Positions 1 to 8,987 of a stretch of DNA of 40,914 nt are shown here, one piece after another. Location: NCBI GenBank assembly GCA_019244055.1, contig JAFATG010000129.1, positions 1-40,914 of the forward strand. The letters are read 5' to 3'. Source of the stretch: Acidobacteriaceae bacterium (GTDB taxonomy: Bacteria; Acidobacteriota; Terriglobia; Bryobacterales; Bryobacteraceae). A program made the position numbers and the translations under genes. Below the pieces are notes generated by a model that saw nothing but the letters and a program-made list of their open reading frames with translations, ran no database searches and was not told where the DNA came from. Positions within the stretch are counted from its first letter, which is position 1. Each line of letters starts with the position of its first letter.

Positions 1-612
1 GCGTTGTTCGAGCATCACCAATCCCATCTCATCGCATAGTTCAGGCAGCGCTTCCTGCATTTCCCCGGAAGTGCGGGAGAGAGCCTGATCCAGGCTTAAT
101 CCCGCTTCGATACAAACTACCATGAGGTCGAGAAAATCTGGCAGCCCTAGCCGGATCTCGGTCTGGCGAGTTTTGATCCGGCGCCCGAGCCAGAAATCCG
201 GCGCCAGATAGCCCAACCCCAGCGCCAGGGCGTAGGCCATAAACGGACTGAAGTAGTGAGTCACTCCACTGACGGAAACCAGAACACACAAGGCCAGCGG
301 TACCAATACCTTTGAACCGTAAAAAATCCGTACGTGAGCATCCTCGCGGAACCCCGCTCGAATGAGGCGCTTCTGGATAACGGAGACCTCCTGCGGGCTC
401 TTCGGAAGAACCTTATCGAACGGCTGAACGACGGCCTTGAGGGAGGTGCTTGCGCTTTTCGCCTTCAGCCAGCCCCACCAACTCTCCCGTTCTCCGTGCG
501 GGGCAACTGCCGTCGACAGCCGCTGTATCATCGCGGCGCGATAGAAAATCAAAAGCCCGGCGCTGCCGATCAACAGGAAGATCGCGATGAACGCAAAAAG
601 AGCAAGTCCCAT
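1..612 (-). CDS. tadC: TadC-like pilus assembly membrane protein (3' end outside window)
   Basis: Inner-membrane platform protein of the Tad pilus, partner of TadB and of the TadA ATPase. Only the first 204 residues are visible. They show an N-terminal membrane helix (about residues 2-22), a basic cytoplasmic stretch, a second hydrophobic pair (about 105-145) and the start of a T2SSF (GspF) domain with LPDFLDLMVVCIEAGLSLDQ. The ATG at 612 has GAGGG just upstream, and the TadB stop is 7 bp away, so the two are co-translated. The reading frame is open to the window edge. The TadC rather than TadB call rests on order in the operon and the LPDFLDL.V.C.EAG.SLDQAL pattern. Confidence 0.88.
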   Translation of the reverse strand, partial: MGLALFAFIAIFLLIGSAGLLIFYRAAMIQRLSTAVAPHGERESWWGWLKAKSASTSLKAVVQPFDKVLPKSPQEVSVIQKRLIRAGFREDAHVRIFYGSKVLVPLALCVLVSVSGVTHYFSPFMAYALALGLGYLAPDFWLGRRIKTRQTEIRLGLPDFLDLMVVCIEAGLSLDQALSRTSGEMQEALPELCDEMGLVMLEQR

Positions 613-619
613 AAATCCC

Positions 620-1585
620 TCAAACCCGGATATTCACAATCTTCCGGATGATTAAACCTCCGATCAGAATCATGACGATGCCGGTGTAGATCATCTTTAT
701 ACCCGCAGGTCTCGTCCAGAGCAGGCTGATGACGTCCGGCCTGACGATATAAAGCAATGCCGCCAGCGTGACCGGCATAAAGGTAAGCACCCATCCTGTC
801 AGCCGTCCTTGCGCGGTTTTAGTTCGTATCTCCTGCTTCAGCCGGAATCGCTCCCGAATCATCTGGGCGCATTTGTCAAGAACCTCCGCCAGATTTCCTC
901 CGGTTTCCTTCTGAATCAGAACTGCGGTCGTGACCATCTTGATATCCTGAATCGGCACTCGCACCGCCAGGTTGTCCAGCGCGGTCCGCAACTCCAGGCC
1001 ATAGTTCTGCTCATCGAAGGTGATGCGAAATTCCGGGCCGACCGGGTCCTGCGCCTCGCGTGCTGCCAGCCCCAATACCGAAACCAGGCTGTTCCCGCCG
1101 CGCAGCCCACTCACCATCAGATCGAGCGCCGCCGGCAGCCCCTCCTCAAATTTCCGAAATCGTTTCGTGCGCTTCCAATACACATATCCGAATGGAACGG
1201 AAGCCGGAACTAACGCTAAGAGGAGCGAAAAGAAAAATGCTCCTGTTTTCATATAAACGAGGTATGCAGCGAAGACCCAGGTCGAAAACGAAACCAATAT
1301 CAGACCACCCGGCGTCCACCTCACGTTCGCCTGGTACAGGAGCCGCCGCAATTTCGGCGCGACCTCGAGCCGCAGCAGAACCCGGTTCAGAAGCGGGATC
1401 GAGCTGAACAGCTCCTGCTTCCTGAGATCGACCTGCTCGTCTTTCTTTTTTCCTTCGGCAACCAGCAAGGCATCCAGGCGAGCCAAAGTTTGTTTCACCC
1501 GTTCGGATGCACCCGTTCCGGTTGCAGTAATCAGCAGAGCAGAAACCAAGAACACCGCCAGGAAAACGATCGCCGCAAGCAGCAT
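620..1585 (-). CDS. tadB: TadB-like pilus assembly membrane protein
   Basis: T2SSF/GspF-family inner-membrane protein that with TadC forms the platform for Flp pilus assembly. It has 321 residues, normal for TadB. It has an N-terminal membrane helix (about 1-22), a soluble linker, two membrane helices near 95-130, a T2SSF domain from about residue 150 (LPAALDLMVSGLRGGNSL, later KETGGNLAEVLDK), and two C-terminal helices. The ATG at 1585 has a strong GGGAGGA about 7 bp upstream. It lies 21 bp downstream of tadA and 7 bp before tadC, consistent with one operon. Confidence 0.92.
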   Translation of the reverse strand: MLLAAIVFLAVFLVSALLITATGTGASERVKQTLARLDALLVAEGKKKDEQVDLRKQELFSSIPLLNRVLLRLEVAPKLRRLLYQANVRWTPGGLILVSFSTWVFAAYLVYMKTGAFFFSLLLALVPASVPFGYVYWKRTKRFRKFEEGLPAALDLMVSGLRGGNSLVSVLGLAAREAQDPVGPEFRITFDEQNYGLELRTALDNLAVRVPIQDIKMVTTAVLIQKETGGNLAEVLDKCAQMIRERFRLKQEIRTKTAQGRLTGWVLTFMPVTLAALLYIVRPDVISLLWTRPAGIKMIYTGIVMILIGGLIIRKIVNIRV

Positions 1586-1606
1586 GTGTTTATCCTCCCA
1601 CTGCGC

Positions 1607-2887
1607 CTAACTAACTCCCAAGGAAGTTTCAAACAAGCTGCCTGGCAGGAGGATACCCGATACCCGCAAGCGCTCCAGAAACTTCGGCCGGATGCCGGTT
1701 GGGCGGAACTCTCCGATCACATTCCCGTTCGGTCCGATACCTTTCTTTACAAACGTGAAAATATCATGCATGCTGATCACGTTTTCATCCATGCCCGTGA
1801 TTTCGGAGATGTTCATTACTTTCCTGCTCCCATCGCTTAGCCGCGCGCATTGGACCACAATGGTGAGCGCCGAGGCGATCTGGTGGCGCACGGTTCGCTC
1901 CGGCAGGCCTATATTGCCCATGGCCACCATCGACTCCAGCCTCGACAGAGCATCGCGCGTCGTGTTGGCGTGAATGGTGGTCATCGAGCCCTCGTGCCCG
2001 GTATTCATGGCTTGCAGCATGTCGAATGCTTCGTCGCCGCGCACCTCGCCGATGATGATTCGGTCCGGCCGCATGCGGAGACTATTGATCAAGAGCTGGC
2101 GCTGCCGGATGGCTCCCTGCCCTTCCACATTCGGCGGCCTGGTCTCGAGCCGGACCACATTCTCCTGCGCGAGCTGCAGCTCGGCCGCATCTTCAATGCT
2201 AACGAGCCGCTCGTTCTCCGGGATATAGTGCGAAAGCAAATTCAGAAACGTGGTCTTGCCGGCCCCGGTGCCGCCCGAGATCAGAATGCTGATGCGCGCG
2301 CGAACGGCCGCGGCCAAAACCTGCAACATCTCGGTCGAAACGGTCTTCAGGTTGATCAATGCGTCCGCTGAAAGAGGGCCAGTTCCAAATCGCCGGATAG
2401 ACAAAGCAGGCCCGTCCAGCGCGAGCGGCGGAATGATCGCGTTGACGCGCGAGCCGTCCGGAAGGCGGGCGTCCACCATCGGCGAGGATTCATCGACTCT
2501 TCGGCCGACTTTCGAGACGATCCGGTCGATGATCTGCAGGATGTGGCGATCGTCGCGAAATGCCACATCGGTCTTTTGCAGTATGCCCCCCCGTTCAATG
2601 TAGACCAGGTCCTTGTTATTGACCAGAATGTCCGAGACCTTTGGATCGCGGAGCAGCCCCTCCAGCGGACCCAATCCGAACACTTCGTCCAGCAGATCCG
2701 ACTGGATCCTCTCCTTTTCGGCCGCGCTCAGCGGCATCTTGCCCTCGACAATAATGCTCTGCACCAGGCTGGCGACCGCCTGTTTCGCTTTGCTGCTTTG
2801 TATCGTCGAGAGCTTCTCGAGGTCCAGCTTCGAAATCAGCGTCCGATGAACATCTGCCTTGAACTGCTCAAAATTCATCTTTTCCAT
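1607..2887 (-). CDS. tadA: TadA/CpaF secretion ATPase
   Basis: Hexameric type II/IV secretion ATPase that powers Flp pilus assembly at the cytoplasmic face. Visible motifs are Walker [10 protein letters not shown] (residues 205-213), Walker B-like [11 protein letters not shown] (276-286) and the His box [12 protein letters not shown] (298-309). The open frame extends 63 codons further upstream, but that part is arginine-rich, overlaps the CpaE 3' end and lacks homology-like content. I chose the ATG at 2887 because GGAGGGAA lies about 6 bp upstream and the product (426 aa, starting MEKMNFEQF) matches the usual CpaF size. It follows cpaE by 40 bp. Confidence 0.95.
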   Translation of the reverse strand: MEKMNFEQFKADVHRTLISKLDLEKLSTIQSSKAKQAVASLVQSIIVEGKMPLSAAEKERIQSDLLDEVFGLGPLEGLLRDPKVSDILVNNKDLVYIERGGILQKTDVAFRDDRHILQIIDRIVSKVGRRVDESSPMVDARLPDGSRVNAIIPPLALDGPALSIRRFGTGPLSADALINLKTVSTEMLQVLAAAVRARISILISGGTGAGKTTFLNLLSHYIPENERLVSIEDAAELQLAQENVVRLETRPPNVEGQGAIRQRQLLINSLRMRPDRIIIGEVRGDEAFDMLQAMNTGHEGSMTTIHANTTRDALSRLESMVAMGNIGLPERTVRHQIASALTIVVQCARLSDGSRKVMNISEITGMDENVISMHDIFTFVKKGIGPNGNVIGEFRPTGIRPKFLERLRVSGILLPGSLFETSLGVS

Positions 2888-2927
2888 TTGATTTCCCTCC
2901 GCAGTACTGCTCCGGACAAATCTTTCT

Positions 2928-4205
2928 TCACTTAAATAACCCGAATTTCTTTCTTTTTTCTGCAGCCGCGCTCTGGCCGGATGCCGCCCTCGCCATCTCG
3001 GCGAACGCGCGCGCGATCTGGCTCTTCTCGGAAACCAGGGGCACTCCCAAGTTCTGCGCTTTTCGCGCCGCCGCATAGTCGTTCGGAATCTTCCACTTTG
3101 CCGGCCGGGTCAAAGCTTTGGTTATGGCCGCGTCGTCGATCTCCATATCCCGCTGCACGTATCGGTTCAGAACGACTTCGAGCTTGTCGCTGCCGCTGCG
3201 GTTGAAGTACCGCGAAATAAAGCGGTTGGAGTTCCGTAAATCTGCCACGGCAACCTGGGAGACCAGGTAGACCGTGCTCGCCGCCTCGAAAAGCGCCTCG
3301 TACATCTCTATCGAATGCGAACCGGCATCGACTACCACATGCTCAAAATCCTCCCGCACCACTCGCAGCAATTTCTCCATGCCGTTCTTCGGGGGCTGAA
3401 GCGAGGGAATGGTATCCGGCGCTCCCAGCACCGCCAGACCGGAAGCATGCTTGCTCATCAGAACAGAAAGGAAATCGGAATCCAGCCGGTTCGGGTTCTC
3501 CAGGGCATCCAAAACGTTGAACTTGGTCGGAAGGCCTAAGCTCAGCGCCGCATCCCCAAGCTGCACATCGAGATCTAACAGCGCGGCCTTTCGACCGCAT
3601 TGCTGCGCCAGAGCCACCGCGAAGTTCGCCGCCACCGTGGTCACTCCCGAGCCGCCCTTGGCGCCTACAAAGACCAGCAGTTTCCCTGTCGCTCTTCGAT
3701 GCCGGCGCACTTCCTCGCGCCGCACGGAGGCCCGGACCAGCGCCTCGGCTGCGGCAGTTGGCAGCACCGGCTCGGTCAGAAATTCGCGCGCCCCGGCTCG
3801 CATGCACCGCACCAGCAATTCGGCATCGGCGCGTGCCGAATACACCATCACTGTGGCGGAGCTGTGCTGCCCGCAGAGGCTTTCGACCACATCCAGAGCC
3901 TGCTCCGGATTCGGATCGAGATCCACCATCACCACGTCATAATCGGCTTCAATAATGCCAGTGAGATCATCCAGATCCGGATAAGCCTCGATCTCCCGCG
4001 CGATCCGGGCCTGCGGACCGGCCAGCGCTCTCGCAACCGCCCGGCGCCGCTGCTCGTCTGGCCCGATCAGGACCAGCGACAGCGCGCTCATACTCAGCGA
4101 CTCAGTATCGCGCATGAACGTTGACATCACCTTGGCCTCGCTTTTCCTCGCTTTGGGCCCGCTGGCGACATAGTCTTCAGCACTTCGTTGATCCCCGATT
4201 CGCAT
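2928..4205 (-). CDS. cpaE: CpaE-like pilus localisation ATPase (receiver-like plus MinD/ParA-like domain)
   Basis: Tad locus protein of the CpaE/TadZ family, thought to place the pilus machine at its site in the cell. Residues about 43-160 form a receiver-like domain. They are followed by a ParA/MinD-type ATPase with a deviant Walker A, KGGSGVTT (183-190), and [17 protein letters not shown] after it. The start at 4205 was chosen for GAGGA about 6 bp upstream and a 7-bp gap to the preceding gene. A start at 4127 (MSTFMRD, with AAGG close by) is possible. Length is 425 aa with the chosen start. Confidence 0.9.
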   Translation of the reverse strand: MRIGDQRSAEDYVASGPKARKSEAKVMSTFMRDTESLSMSALSLVLIGPDEQRRRAVARALAGPQARIAREIEAYPDLDDLTGIIEADYDVVMVDLDPNPEQALDVVESLCGQHSSATVMVYSARADAELLVRCMRAGAREFLTEPVLPTAAAEALVRASVRREEVRRHRRATGKLLVFVGAKGGSGVTTVAANFAVALAQQCGRKAALLDLDVQLGDAALSLGLPTKFNVLDALENPNRLDSDFLSVLMSKHASGLAVLGAPDTIPSLQPPKNGMEKLLRVVREDFEHVVVDAGSHSIEMYEALFEAASTVYLVSQVAVADLRNSNRFISRYFNRSGSDKLEVVLNRYVQRDMEIDDAAITKALTRPAKWKIPNDYAAARKAQNLGVPLVSEKSQIARAFAEMARAASGQSAAAEKRKKFGLFK

Positions 4206-4212
4206 TTGTTCC

Positions 4213-4731
4213 TCATGGCAGCGCAAAAAAGGAAAGGATCGCCCCGATCGCGATCGCGGGCGCATAGGGCATCTTTCGTGTAGACGGATTCCCTAAAACG
4301 AGGGTGGGATGCGGCCGGAACCCGCGCTTCCGGAATCCGAAAATCAGATCGCTCGTGCCGCTCAGCGACTCCTTTAAGAATCCACCGTACCAAGCCCAAG
4401 CGAACGCCATAACGCCGCCCGCCAGGCCCATCAAGGCCAGGGCCAGCAGTAATTGGCTCGGCCCGATCCATGCTCCGATCGCAGCGCATAACTTCACATC
4501 CCCCATTCCCATTCCTCCGAGCCAATAAAACACCCCCAACAGGAGCGCCGCCAGCAGCACTCCCTCCAAGCTGTGTTCAACCCCGCTCCAGCCGCCCGTT
4601 ACTCCAGAAACTATGATTCCGGCCAACAGAAAGGGAACCACCAGCCAGTTCGGGATGCGTCGGCTCTGGATGTCAAATAGGGCCGCGAGGATCACGGCAA
4701 AAATTGTAGGCCACCAGGCTAGAGAGTGCAT
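4213..4731 (-). CDS. cpaA: Prepilin peptidase of the Tad locus (CpaA/TadV type)
   Basis: Small A24-family aspartic prepilin peptidase that would cleave the Flp pilin leader. It has about six hydrophobic segments in 172 aa, and the two catalytic-aspartate motifs are visible: DIQSRRIPN near the N-terminus and GMGDVKL in the middle. It lacks the N-terminal cysteine domain of PilD-type enzymes, as expected for CpaA/TadV. The ATG at 4731 is preferred. A GTG at 4761 would add ten residues. Neither has a strong ribosome binding site. It is the first gene of the minus-strand Tad operon. A second, longer prepilin peptidase lies at 25.3 kb. Confidence 0.9.
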   Translation of the reverse strand: MHSLAWWPTIFAVILAALFDIQSRRIPNWLVVPFLLAGIIVSGVTGGWSGVEHSLEGVLLAALLLGVFYWLGGMGMGDVKLCAAIGAWIGPSQLLLALALMGLAGGVMAFAWAWYGGFLKESLSGTSDLIFGFRKRGFRPHPTLVLGNPSTRKMPYAPAIAIGAILSFFALP

Positions 4732-4864
4732 AAGAATGCGTTCACCGGGAAAAGCCAGCACCGGATTCGCTTAATACTGGCAATTCGGAAACCACTTGAA
4801 TGAGGAAGGCAAAGTATAGCAGGCTCGCGTGTCGCCGGGAACGCTGGCGCAGCACTGTCAACGC

Positions 4865-4907
4865 CTGTATACACAGCTACGCCGGGCGTTACGTGCTGTA
4901 TACGCAG
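4865..4907 (+). promoter_or_regulatory. Tandem CTGTATACnCAG repeats, putative activator sites
   Basis: CTGTATACACAG (4865-4876) and CTGTATACGCAG (4896-4907) match at 11 of 12 positions and start 31 bp apart, about three helical turns. The core TGTATACA of the first is a perfect palindrome. They lie about 75-105 bp upstream of the -24/-12 element, the usual place for NtrC-family enhancer-binding proteins. That they bind such an activator is inferred. Confidence 0.5.
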
Positions 4908-4970
4908 ATCGCGCTGCCCGCAGTTCTACGAATTTACTTATGGGCCAATGTTTCCACAACTTTTTAGATT

Positions 4971-4986
4971 TGGCTGGCCAATTGCC
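4971..4986 (+). promoter_or_regulatory. Putative sigma-54 (-24/-12) promoter of flp
   Basis: TGGCTGGCCAATTGCC matches the sigma-54 pattern TGGC-N7-TTGC. The invariant GG (4972-4973) and GC (4984-4985) have the required spacing. It would start transcription near 4997, giving a leader of about 54 nt before the pilin ATG. Sigma-54 control of pilin genes is well known in other bacteria. Here it rests on the sequence match and its position. Confidence 0.6.
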
Positions 4987-5001
4987 TGACCGCAGAGCGT
5001 G

Positions 5002-5019
5002 CCTTACCTCTGGGTAAGG
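5002..5019 (+). other. Hairpin in the flp 5' leader
   Basis: CCTTACC and GGTAAGG form a perfect 7-bp stem with loop TCTG. It would lie within the first ~25 nt of a transcript from the sigma-54-like promoter, where a 5' stem could stabilise an abundant pilin mRNA. There is no T-tract, so it is not a terminator. Confidence 0.45.
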
Positions 5020-5050
5020 ACAAGACCTAGAGAATCAGGAGACAACTTGA

Positions 5051-5257
5051 ATGCGAAACTCACTTTTAAAGCTCTATGTAAAGGCGCAATCACTGAAGAA
5101 TGCGCTGAAGCAAGAGAATGGACAGGACTTGGTGGAATATGCTGCGGTCATCATGCTGGTCGTGCTTGCCCTCGGCACTGGCATGAGCACCCTGGCCTCG
5201 GGCATCAACAGCGCCATGGGCGGGCTCGGTGCAAAGATCAGCGCGTTCCTGAGCTAA
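5051..5257 (+). CDS. flp: Flp family type IVb pilin
   Basis: Structural subunit of the Tad pilus. The 68-aa product has a short basic leader, then GQDLVEYAAVIMLVVLAL: the Flp signature with cleavage expected after the Gly (about residue 24), Glu at +5-like position followed by Tyr, and a single hydrophobic helix. The tail (STLASGINSAMGGLGAKIS) is Gly/Ser-rich, as in other Flp proteins. AGGAGA lies about 8 bp before the ATG. It is divergent from the Tad operon, with its own promoter and terminator, so the major pilin is probably expressed apart from the machinery. Confidence 0.95.
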   Translation: MRNSLLKLYVKAQSLKNALKQENGQDLVEYAAVIMLVVLALGTGMSTLASGINSAMGGLGAKISAFLS

Positions 5258-5264
5258 CCCCATT

Positions 5265-5308
5265 CGAAGGGAGCGGAGTGGCTAAAGGATTCCGCTCTCT
5301 TCGCTTTT
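5265..5308 (+). terminator. Rho-independent terminator after flp
   Basis: CGAAGGGAGCGGA (5265-5277) pairs with TCCGCTCTCTTCG (5291-5303) with one mismatch across a 13-nt loop, followed by CTTTT. It lies 8 bp past the pilin stop and should make a monocistronic flp mRNA. Confidence 0.8.
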
Positions 5309-5350
5309 ACGGGAACGAATCCCAGTAAATATCCTTTCTGGAGCCGGACC

Positions 5351-6352
5351 ATGCTGCTATCCGTTGTTATCCCCGTCTTCAATGAGGCCGAAACGCTGAG
5401 CATGACCCTCGCACGCCTGCGCGAGGCTCTGCGGCGCGTAACCTGGGAAATCATCTTTGTCGACGACGGCAGCACGGATGGCTCACTCGAAATCATCCGC
5501 CGGGCTGCTTTGCTCGATCCGCGGATCAAGGCACTCAGCTTCAGCCGCAATTTTGGCCATCAGGCCGCCATCACGGCCGGGCTTGATTTCGCCAACGGAG
5601 ATGCAGTAGCGGTCATGGATGCCGATCTTCAGGACCCGCCCGAGCTTCTGCCGCGCATGCTCGAGTTGCTGCAGCAAGGCTATGACGTGGTCTCCCCTAA
5701 GCGCGTCTCGCGCGAAGGAGAAACAGTATTCAAGCGCTGCACCGCCGCGCTGTTCTATCGCGCTCTGGCCCGCATCGTAAACGGGAAGCTTTCTGTCGAT
5801 GTCGGCGATTTTCGCCTGTTCAGCCGCCGCGCCGTGCTGGCGATCCGCAACTTTCGCGAGCGCCACCGTTTCATGCGCGGCCTAGTCGCCTGGCTTGGGC
5901 TGAAGGAAGCCATTCTCCCGTTCGAGAGGCAGCCGCGCGCGGCCGGCGAAACGAAATACTCGTTTTGGAAAATGCTGCAGTTCGCCTGGACGGCCGTGTC
6001 GTCGTTCTCCGCGCTGCCCTTGCGCCTCAGCATAGCGGCCGGCGCCATCCTGAGCTGCGGCGGGTTTCTGTATCTGCTGTGGGTGCTCTATTTGGCGATC
6101 TTCACCCATAAACTGGTCCCTGGGTGGGCCTCCATAGTGACGCTGCAGTGTATTTTCTCCGGCATGATTCTATTAGCGCTAGGCGCAATCGGCGACTATG
6201 TCGCGAGGATTTACGAGGAAAGTAAAGACCGTCCGCTTTATGTGGTAGCAAGCGCGGTAAACTGCCAGATACCGCGGAGCGAAATACGTTGCGCTTCGGT
6301 TCTACCCATCGCTGAGGACAACCCCATCCCCGCCGTCCGCGTTAGCGCCTGA
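5351..6352 (+). CDS. Polyprenyl-phosphate glycosyltransferase, GT2 (GtrB/DPM1-like)
   Basis: Likely transfers a sugar from a nucleotide donor to undecaprenyl phosphate on the cytoplasmic face of the inner membrane. The GT-A domain shows SVVIPVFNEAETL at the N-terminus, VDDGSTDGS with D38/D39, and MDADLQDPPEL (DAD 90-92), typical of the DPM1/GtrB/ArnC group. Two membrane helices follow at about 225-250 and 258-285, as in GtrB. GGAG lies 7 bp before the ATG. The last ~40 residues are an unusual polar tail. It sits directly downstream of the pilin terminator and 20 bp before a GT-C gene, a natural partner that would use its lipid-linked sugar. Confidence 0.88.
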   Translation: MLLSVVIPVFNEAETLSMTLARLREALRRVTWEIIFVDDGSTDGSLEIIRRAALLDPRIKALSFSRNFGHQAAITAGLDFANGDAVAVMDADLQDPPELLPRMLELLQQGYDVVSPKRVSREGETVFKRCTAALFYRALARIVNGKLSVDVGDFRLFSRRAVLAIRNFRERHRFMRGLVAWLGLKEAILPFERQPRAAGETKYSFWKMLQFAWTAVSSFSALPLRLSIAAGAILSCGGFLYLLWVLYLAIFTHKLVPGWASIVTLQCIFSGMILLALGAIGDYVARIYEESKDRPLYVVASAVNCQIPRSEIRCASVLPIAEDNPIPAVRVSA

Positions 6353-6372
6353 GTGGCGTCGATGACCCGAGA

Positions 6373-8148
6373 ATGCTGGCAACACAACACACCTCTGCGG
6401 GACCCTCGTTTCTAGGCATTGACCTCGGGCTCACGCTGATCACCGTTGCTCTCGCGCTCTGTTTCCCGCGGATTGGTTCCAGATTATTTGCGCGGCTGGA
6501 GACTTGGTTCGGCAAACTAGCTCGGAAACGGGGTCTGTCGGTTTTTGTTGCCGGTGCAACGGCCTGCGTGCTCCGGTTACTCCTACTCCCGATCTCGCCC
6601 ATCCCGCAGCCTTACGGCCACGACGATTTCAGTTTTCTCCTTGCTGCCGATACATTTGCCCACGGTCGGCTGACCAACCCAACCCCCGCGATGTGGATGC
6701 ACTTCGAGAGCTTCCACATCACGTTAAAGCCAACGTACATGTCCATGTACTTCCCGGCGCAAGGCATGATCATGGCCGCCGGACAAGTTCTGGCCGGACA
6801 TCCCTGGTGGGGAGTCTGGGCAACGTGCGGCTTGATGTGCGCCGCTATTTGCTGGATGCTGCAAGGCTGGCTCCCGCCCGGCTGGGCACTGCTCGGCGCT
6901 ATGCTCGCTGTCCTGCGCCTCACGTTGTTCAGCTATTGGATCAACTCCTATACCGGCGCGGGAGCGACAGCAGCACTTGCAGGGGCGCTGCTGCTGGGTG
7001 CGGTTCCCCGTATTCGGCGTCACTTCCGCACGCGCGATTTTTTTTGGATGGCGCTCGGCATGGCTATCCTCGCCACCAGCCGACCCTATGAAGGCCTGCT
7101 CGTTTCAATTCCAGCTCTCGCGGCTATCGTTTGGTGCTGGTTCAAGAAGTCTTCTCTCTCGGCATCGATTCTCGTTCGCCGGGTCACGCCCGCAGCTCTG
7201 GTCCTAGCCGCCACTGTTGCCTTCATGGCCTATTACGATTACCGCGTTTTCGGGAACGTATTCACTCCTCCTTATAAGCTCGACCGGCAAACGTACGCCG
7301 TTGCTCAGCACTTCCTGTGGCAGCCTCTTCAGCCGGAACCCGTCTATCGGCACCGCATCATGCGCGACTTCTACGCGGGATCTGACATCTGGTCGGAAAC
7401 GAAGTATTTCCGCGATGAGACCCGGTCGGCAACTAGCCTGTTAGAGGCGGACACTGACAAGCTGCTCGCCGCCGGACTGTTCTACTTCGGTTTCGCTCTG
7501 ATTCCGCCTTTGGTGATGCTGCCATGGGCGCTCCGTGATCGGCGCGTCCGCCTCTTAACGTTAACCGGCATCGTCGTGACCGCCGGGCTGGCTATAGAAA
7601 CCTTCTTCCTCCACCATTACCTTGCGCCTGCCACCGCGATCCTCTATGCCCTTTTGCTTCAATGCATGCGCCACCTTCGGGTGCGGGGGCCCTCGGGATT
7701 GTTCCTGGTCCGTGCCATCCCAGTCCTCTGCATTACTCTTGCCCTGCTGCGTGTGTTCGCCCAGCCGATGCATTTCAACGTTGCTCCCAAACGCACAGTC
7801 ACCGACTTGGCCTCCTGGTATGGCACAGCGCCGGTTGGTCTCGATCGCGCTCGAGTTTTGGCGGAACTGGAGAGCTTGCCGGGCCCGCAGCTTGCGATCG
7901 TCGCCTACGCGCCTCACCACATGCTGAGCGATTGGGTCTACAACTCACCGGATATCGACAAATCAAAGGTGATTTGGGCGCGCCAGATGGACCCGGCGCG
8001 CGACCGCGAGCTACTCAACTATTACAAAGGCCGTCAGGCCTGGCTCGTGGAGCCTGATTGCAATCCGCCTAGAATTTCTCGGTTTCCCGCAGTGCAAGAA
8101 CCGGTAGGCTTGGCTCGAATGCGTATTCCCCGGGAGTCCAAGCGATGA
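6373..8148 (+). CDS. GT-C type membrane glycosyltransferase-like protein
   Basis: A 591-aa protein with about ten to twelve hydrophobic segments and a C-terminal soluble tail. The first large loop carries GHDDFSFLLAADTFAHGR and then TPAMWMHFESFH; the acidic pair fits the catalytic Asp position of GT39/ArnT-like enzymes that take sugars from polyprenyl phosphates. The exact family and sugar cannot be told from sequence alone. GAGA precedes the ATG. It lies 20 bp after the GT2 gene and overlaps the methyltransferase gene by 4 bp (ATGA), so the three are probably co-expressed. It lacks the T-x-E-R leader found in the later GT-C genes. Confidence 0.7.
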   Translation: MLATQHTSAGPSFLGIDLGLTLITVALALCFPRIGSRLFARLETWFGKLARKRGLSVFVAGATACVLRLLLLPISPIPQPYGHDDFSFLLAADTFAHGRLTNPTPAMWMHFESFHITLKPTYMSMYFPAQGMIMAAGQVLAGHPWWGVWATCGLMCAAICWMLQGWLPPGWALLGAMLAVLRLTLFSYWINSYTGAGATAALAGALLLGAVPRIRRHFRTRDFFWMALGMAILATSRPYEGLLVSIPALAAIVWCWFKKSSLSASILVRRVTPAALVLAATVAFMAYYDYRVFGNVFTPPYKLDRQTYAVAQHFLWQPLQPEPVYRHRIMRDFYAGSDIWSETKYFRDETRSATSLLEADTDKLLAAGLFYFGFALIPPLVMLPWALRDRRVRLLTLTGIVVTAGLAIETFFLHHYLAPATAILYALLLQCMRHLRVRGPSGLFLVRAIPVLCITLALLRVFAQPMHFNVAPKRTVTDLASWYGTAPVGLDRARVLAELESLPGPQLAIVAYAPHHMLSDWVYNSPDIDKSKVIWARQMDPARDRELLNYYKGRQAWLVEPDCNPPRISRFPAVQEPVGLARMRIPRESKR

Positions 8149-8987
8149 TCCGCAGCACGGTTCCATCTGAATCTACGGGCCGCACGTCCGAGCAGGTACA
8201 TGCCAAGGAAGCACGCTTTCACGACACTTGGGCATCCGAGACTGAACTCGAATCCTTGGACGTGCGTGCCGTTTTTGAAGCGCCGACCGCAATGGAGAAC
8301 GAATTTGTTCTTCAATTACTGGGGCCGCTCTCGGGCAGGCAGGTTCTCGATGTGGGCGCGGGCCTTGGAGAATCATCCGTTTACTTTGGCCTCAAAGGCG
8401 CCCGCGTCACATGCACGGATCTGTCCCCAGTAATGGTCGATTCGGCTGTTCGACTCGGGAGGCTAAACGGAGTGGAGATCGAAGGTATCGTTAGCTCCGG
8501 CGAGGATCTCAAGGTGGCGCCCGGCCAATTCGATATTGCATACATCGCCAACACGATTCATCACGTAACTGACAAGCGTGCTCTCTTCGAGCAGTTGCGG
8601 CGAGCCCTGAAGCCGGGCGGTATCTTCGTTTCCATAGACCCTCTGCGCTACAACCCGGTCATAAATACCTACCGCCGAATGGCCACGGCTGTTCGCACGG
8701 AGGACGAAGCTCCGCTAGGATTCGAGGTTCTCAATCTGGCACGCAAATATTTCGTGGATGTGCAGCACCGGGAGTTCTGGATCGCCTCTCTGGCCCTCTT
8801 TATAAAGTACTTCGCGGTCGATAGGATTCATCCGAACCAGGACCGGTATTGGAAACGTATTTTCCGCGAAACTCGGGAAACTCTAGGGTGGTGGCTGCCG
8901 TTGCGCGCGATCGATAGTTATCTCACGCGAATACCCGTTTTTCGCCGTCTGGCGTGGAATATGGTTATGTCGGGCCGCAAGCCGTAA
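8145..8987 (+). CDS. Class I SAM-dependent methyltransferase
   Basis: A 280-aa methyltransferase. Motif I is VLDVGAGLGE (residues 67-76), CTDLSPVMVD follows as motif II, and DIAYIANTIHHV is motif IV, with LKPGGIFVSIDPL after it: a Methyltransf_11/25-type fold. The C-terminal ~110 residues form an extra domain ending LAWNMVMSGRKP. The substrate is not known; a glycan or lipid-linked sugar is suggested by context. GGGAG lies 8 bp before the ATG, which overlaps the previous stop. A scrap matching its last ~20 codons is present at 12365-12433, so a second copy once existed nearby. Confidence 0.85.
   Translation: MIRSTVPSESTGRTSEQVHAKEARFHDTWASETELESLDVRAVFEAPTAMENEFVLQLLGPLSGRQVLDVGAGLGESSVYFGLKGARVTCTDLSPVMVDSAVRLGRLNGVEIEGIVSSGEDLKVAPGQFDIAYIANTIHHVTDKRALFEQLRRALKPGGIFVSIDPLRYNPVINTYRRMATAVRTEDEAPLGFEVLNLARKYFVDVQHREFWIASLALFIKYFAVDRIHPNQDRYWKRIFRETRETLGWWLPLRAIDSYLTRIPVFRRLAWNMVMSGRKP

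Larger units (their letters stand above)
4732..5050. other. Divergent intergenic region between Tad operon and flp
   Basis: This 319-bp gap separates the minus-strand Tad operon from the plus-strand pilin gene and holds no convincing gene. Reading toward flp it contains two CTGTATAC-type repeats, a sigma-54-like promoter and a small hairpin, listed separately. No clear sigma-70 promoter was found for the minus-strand operon. Confidence 0.7.
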
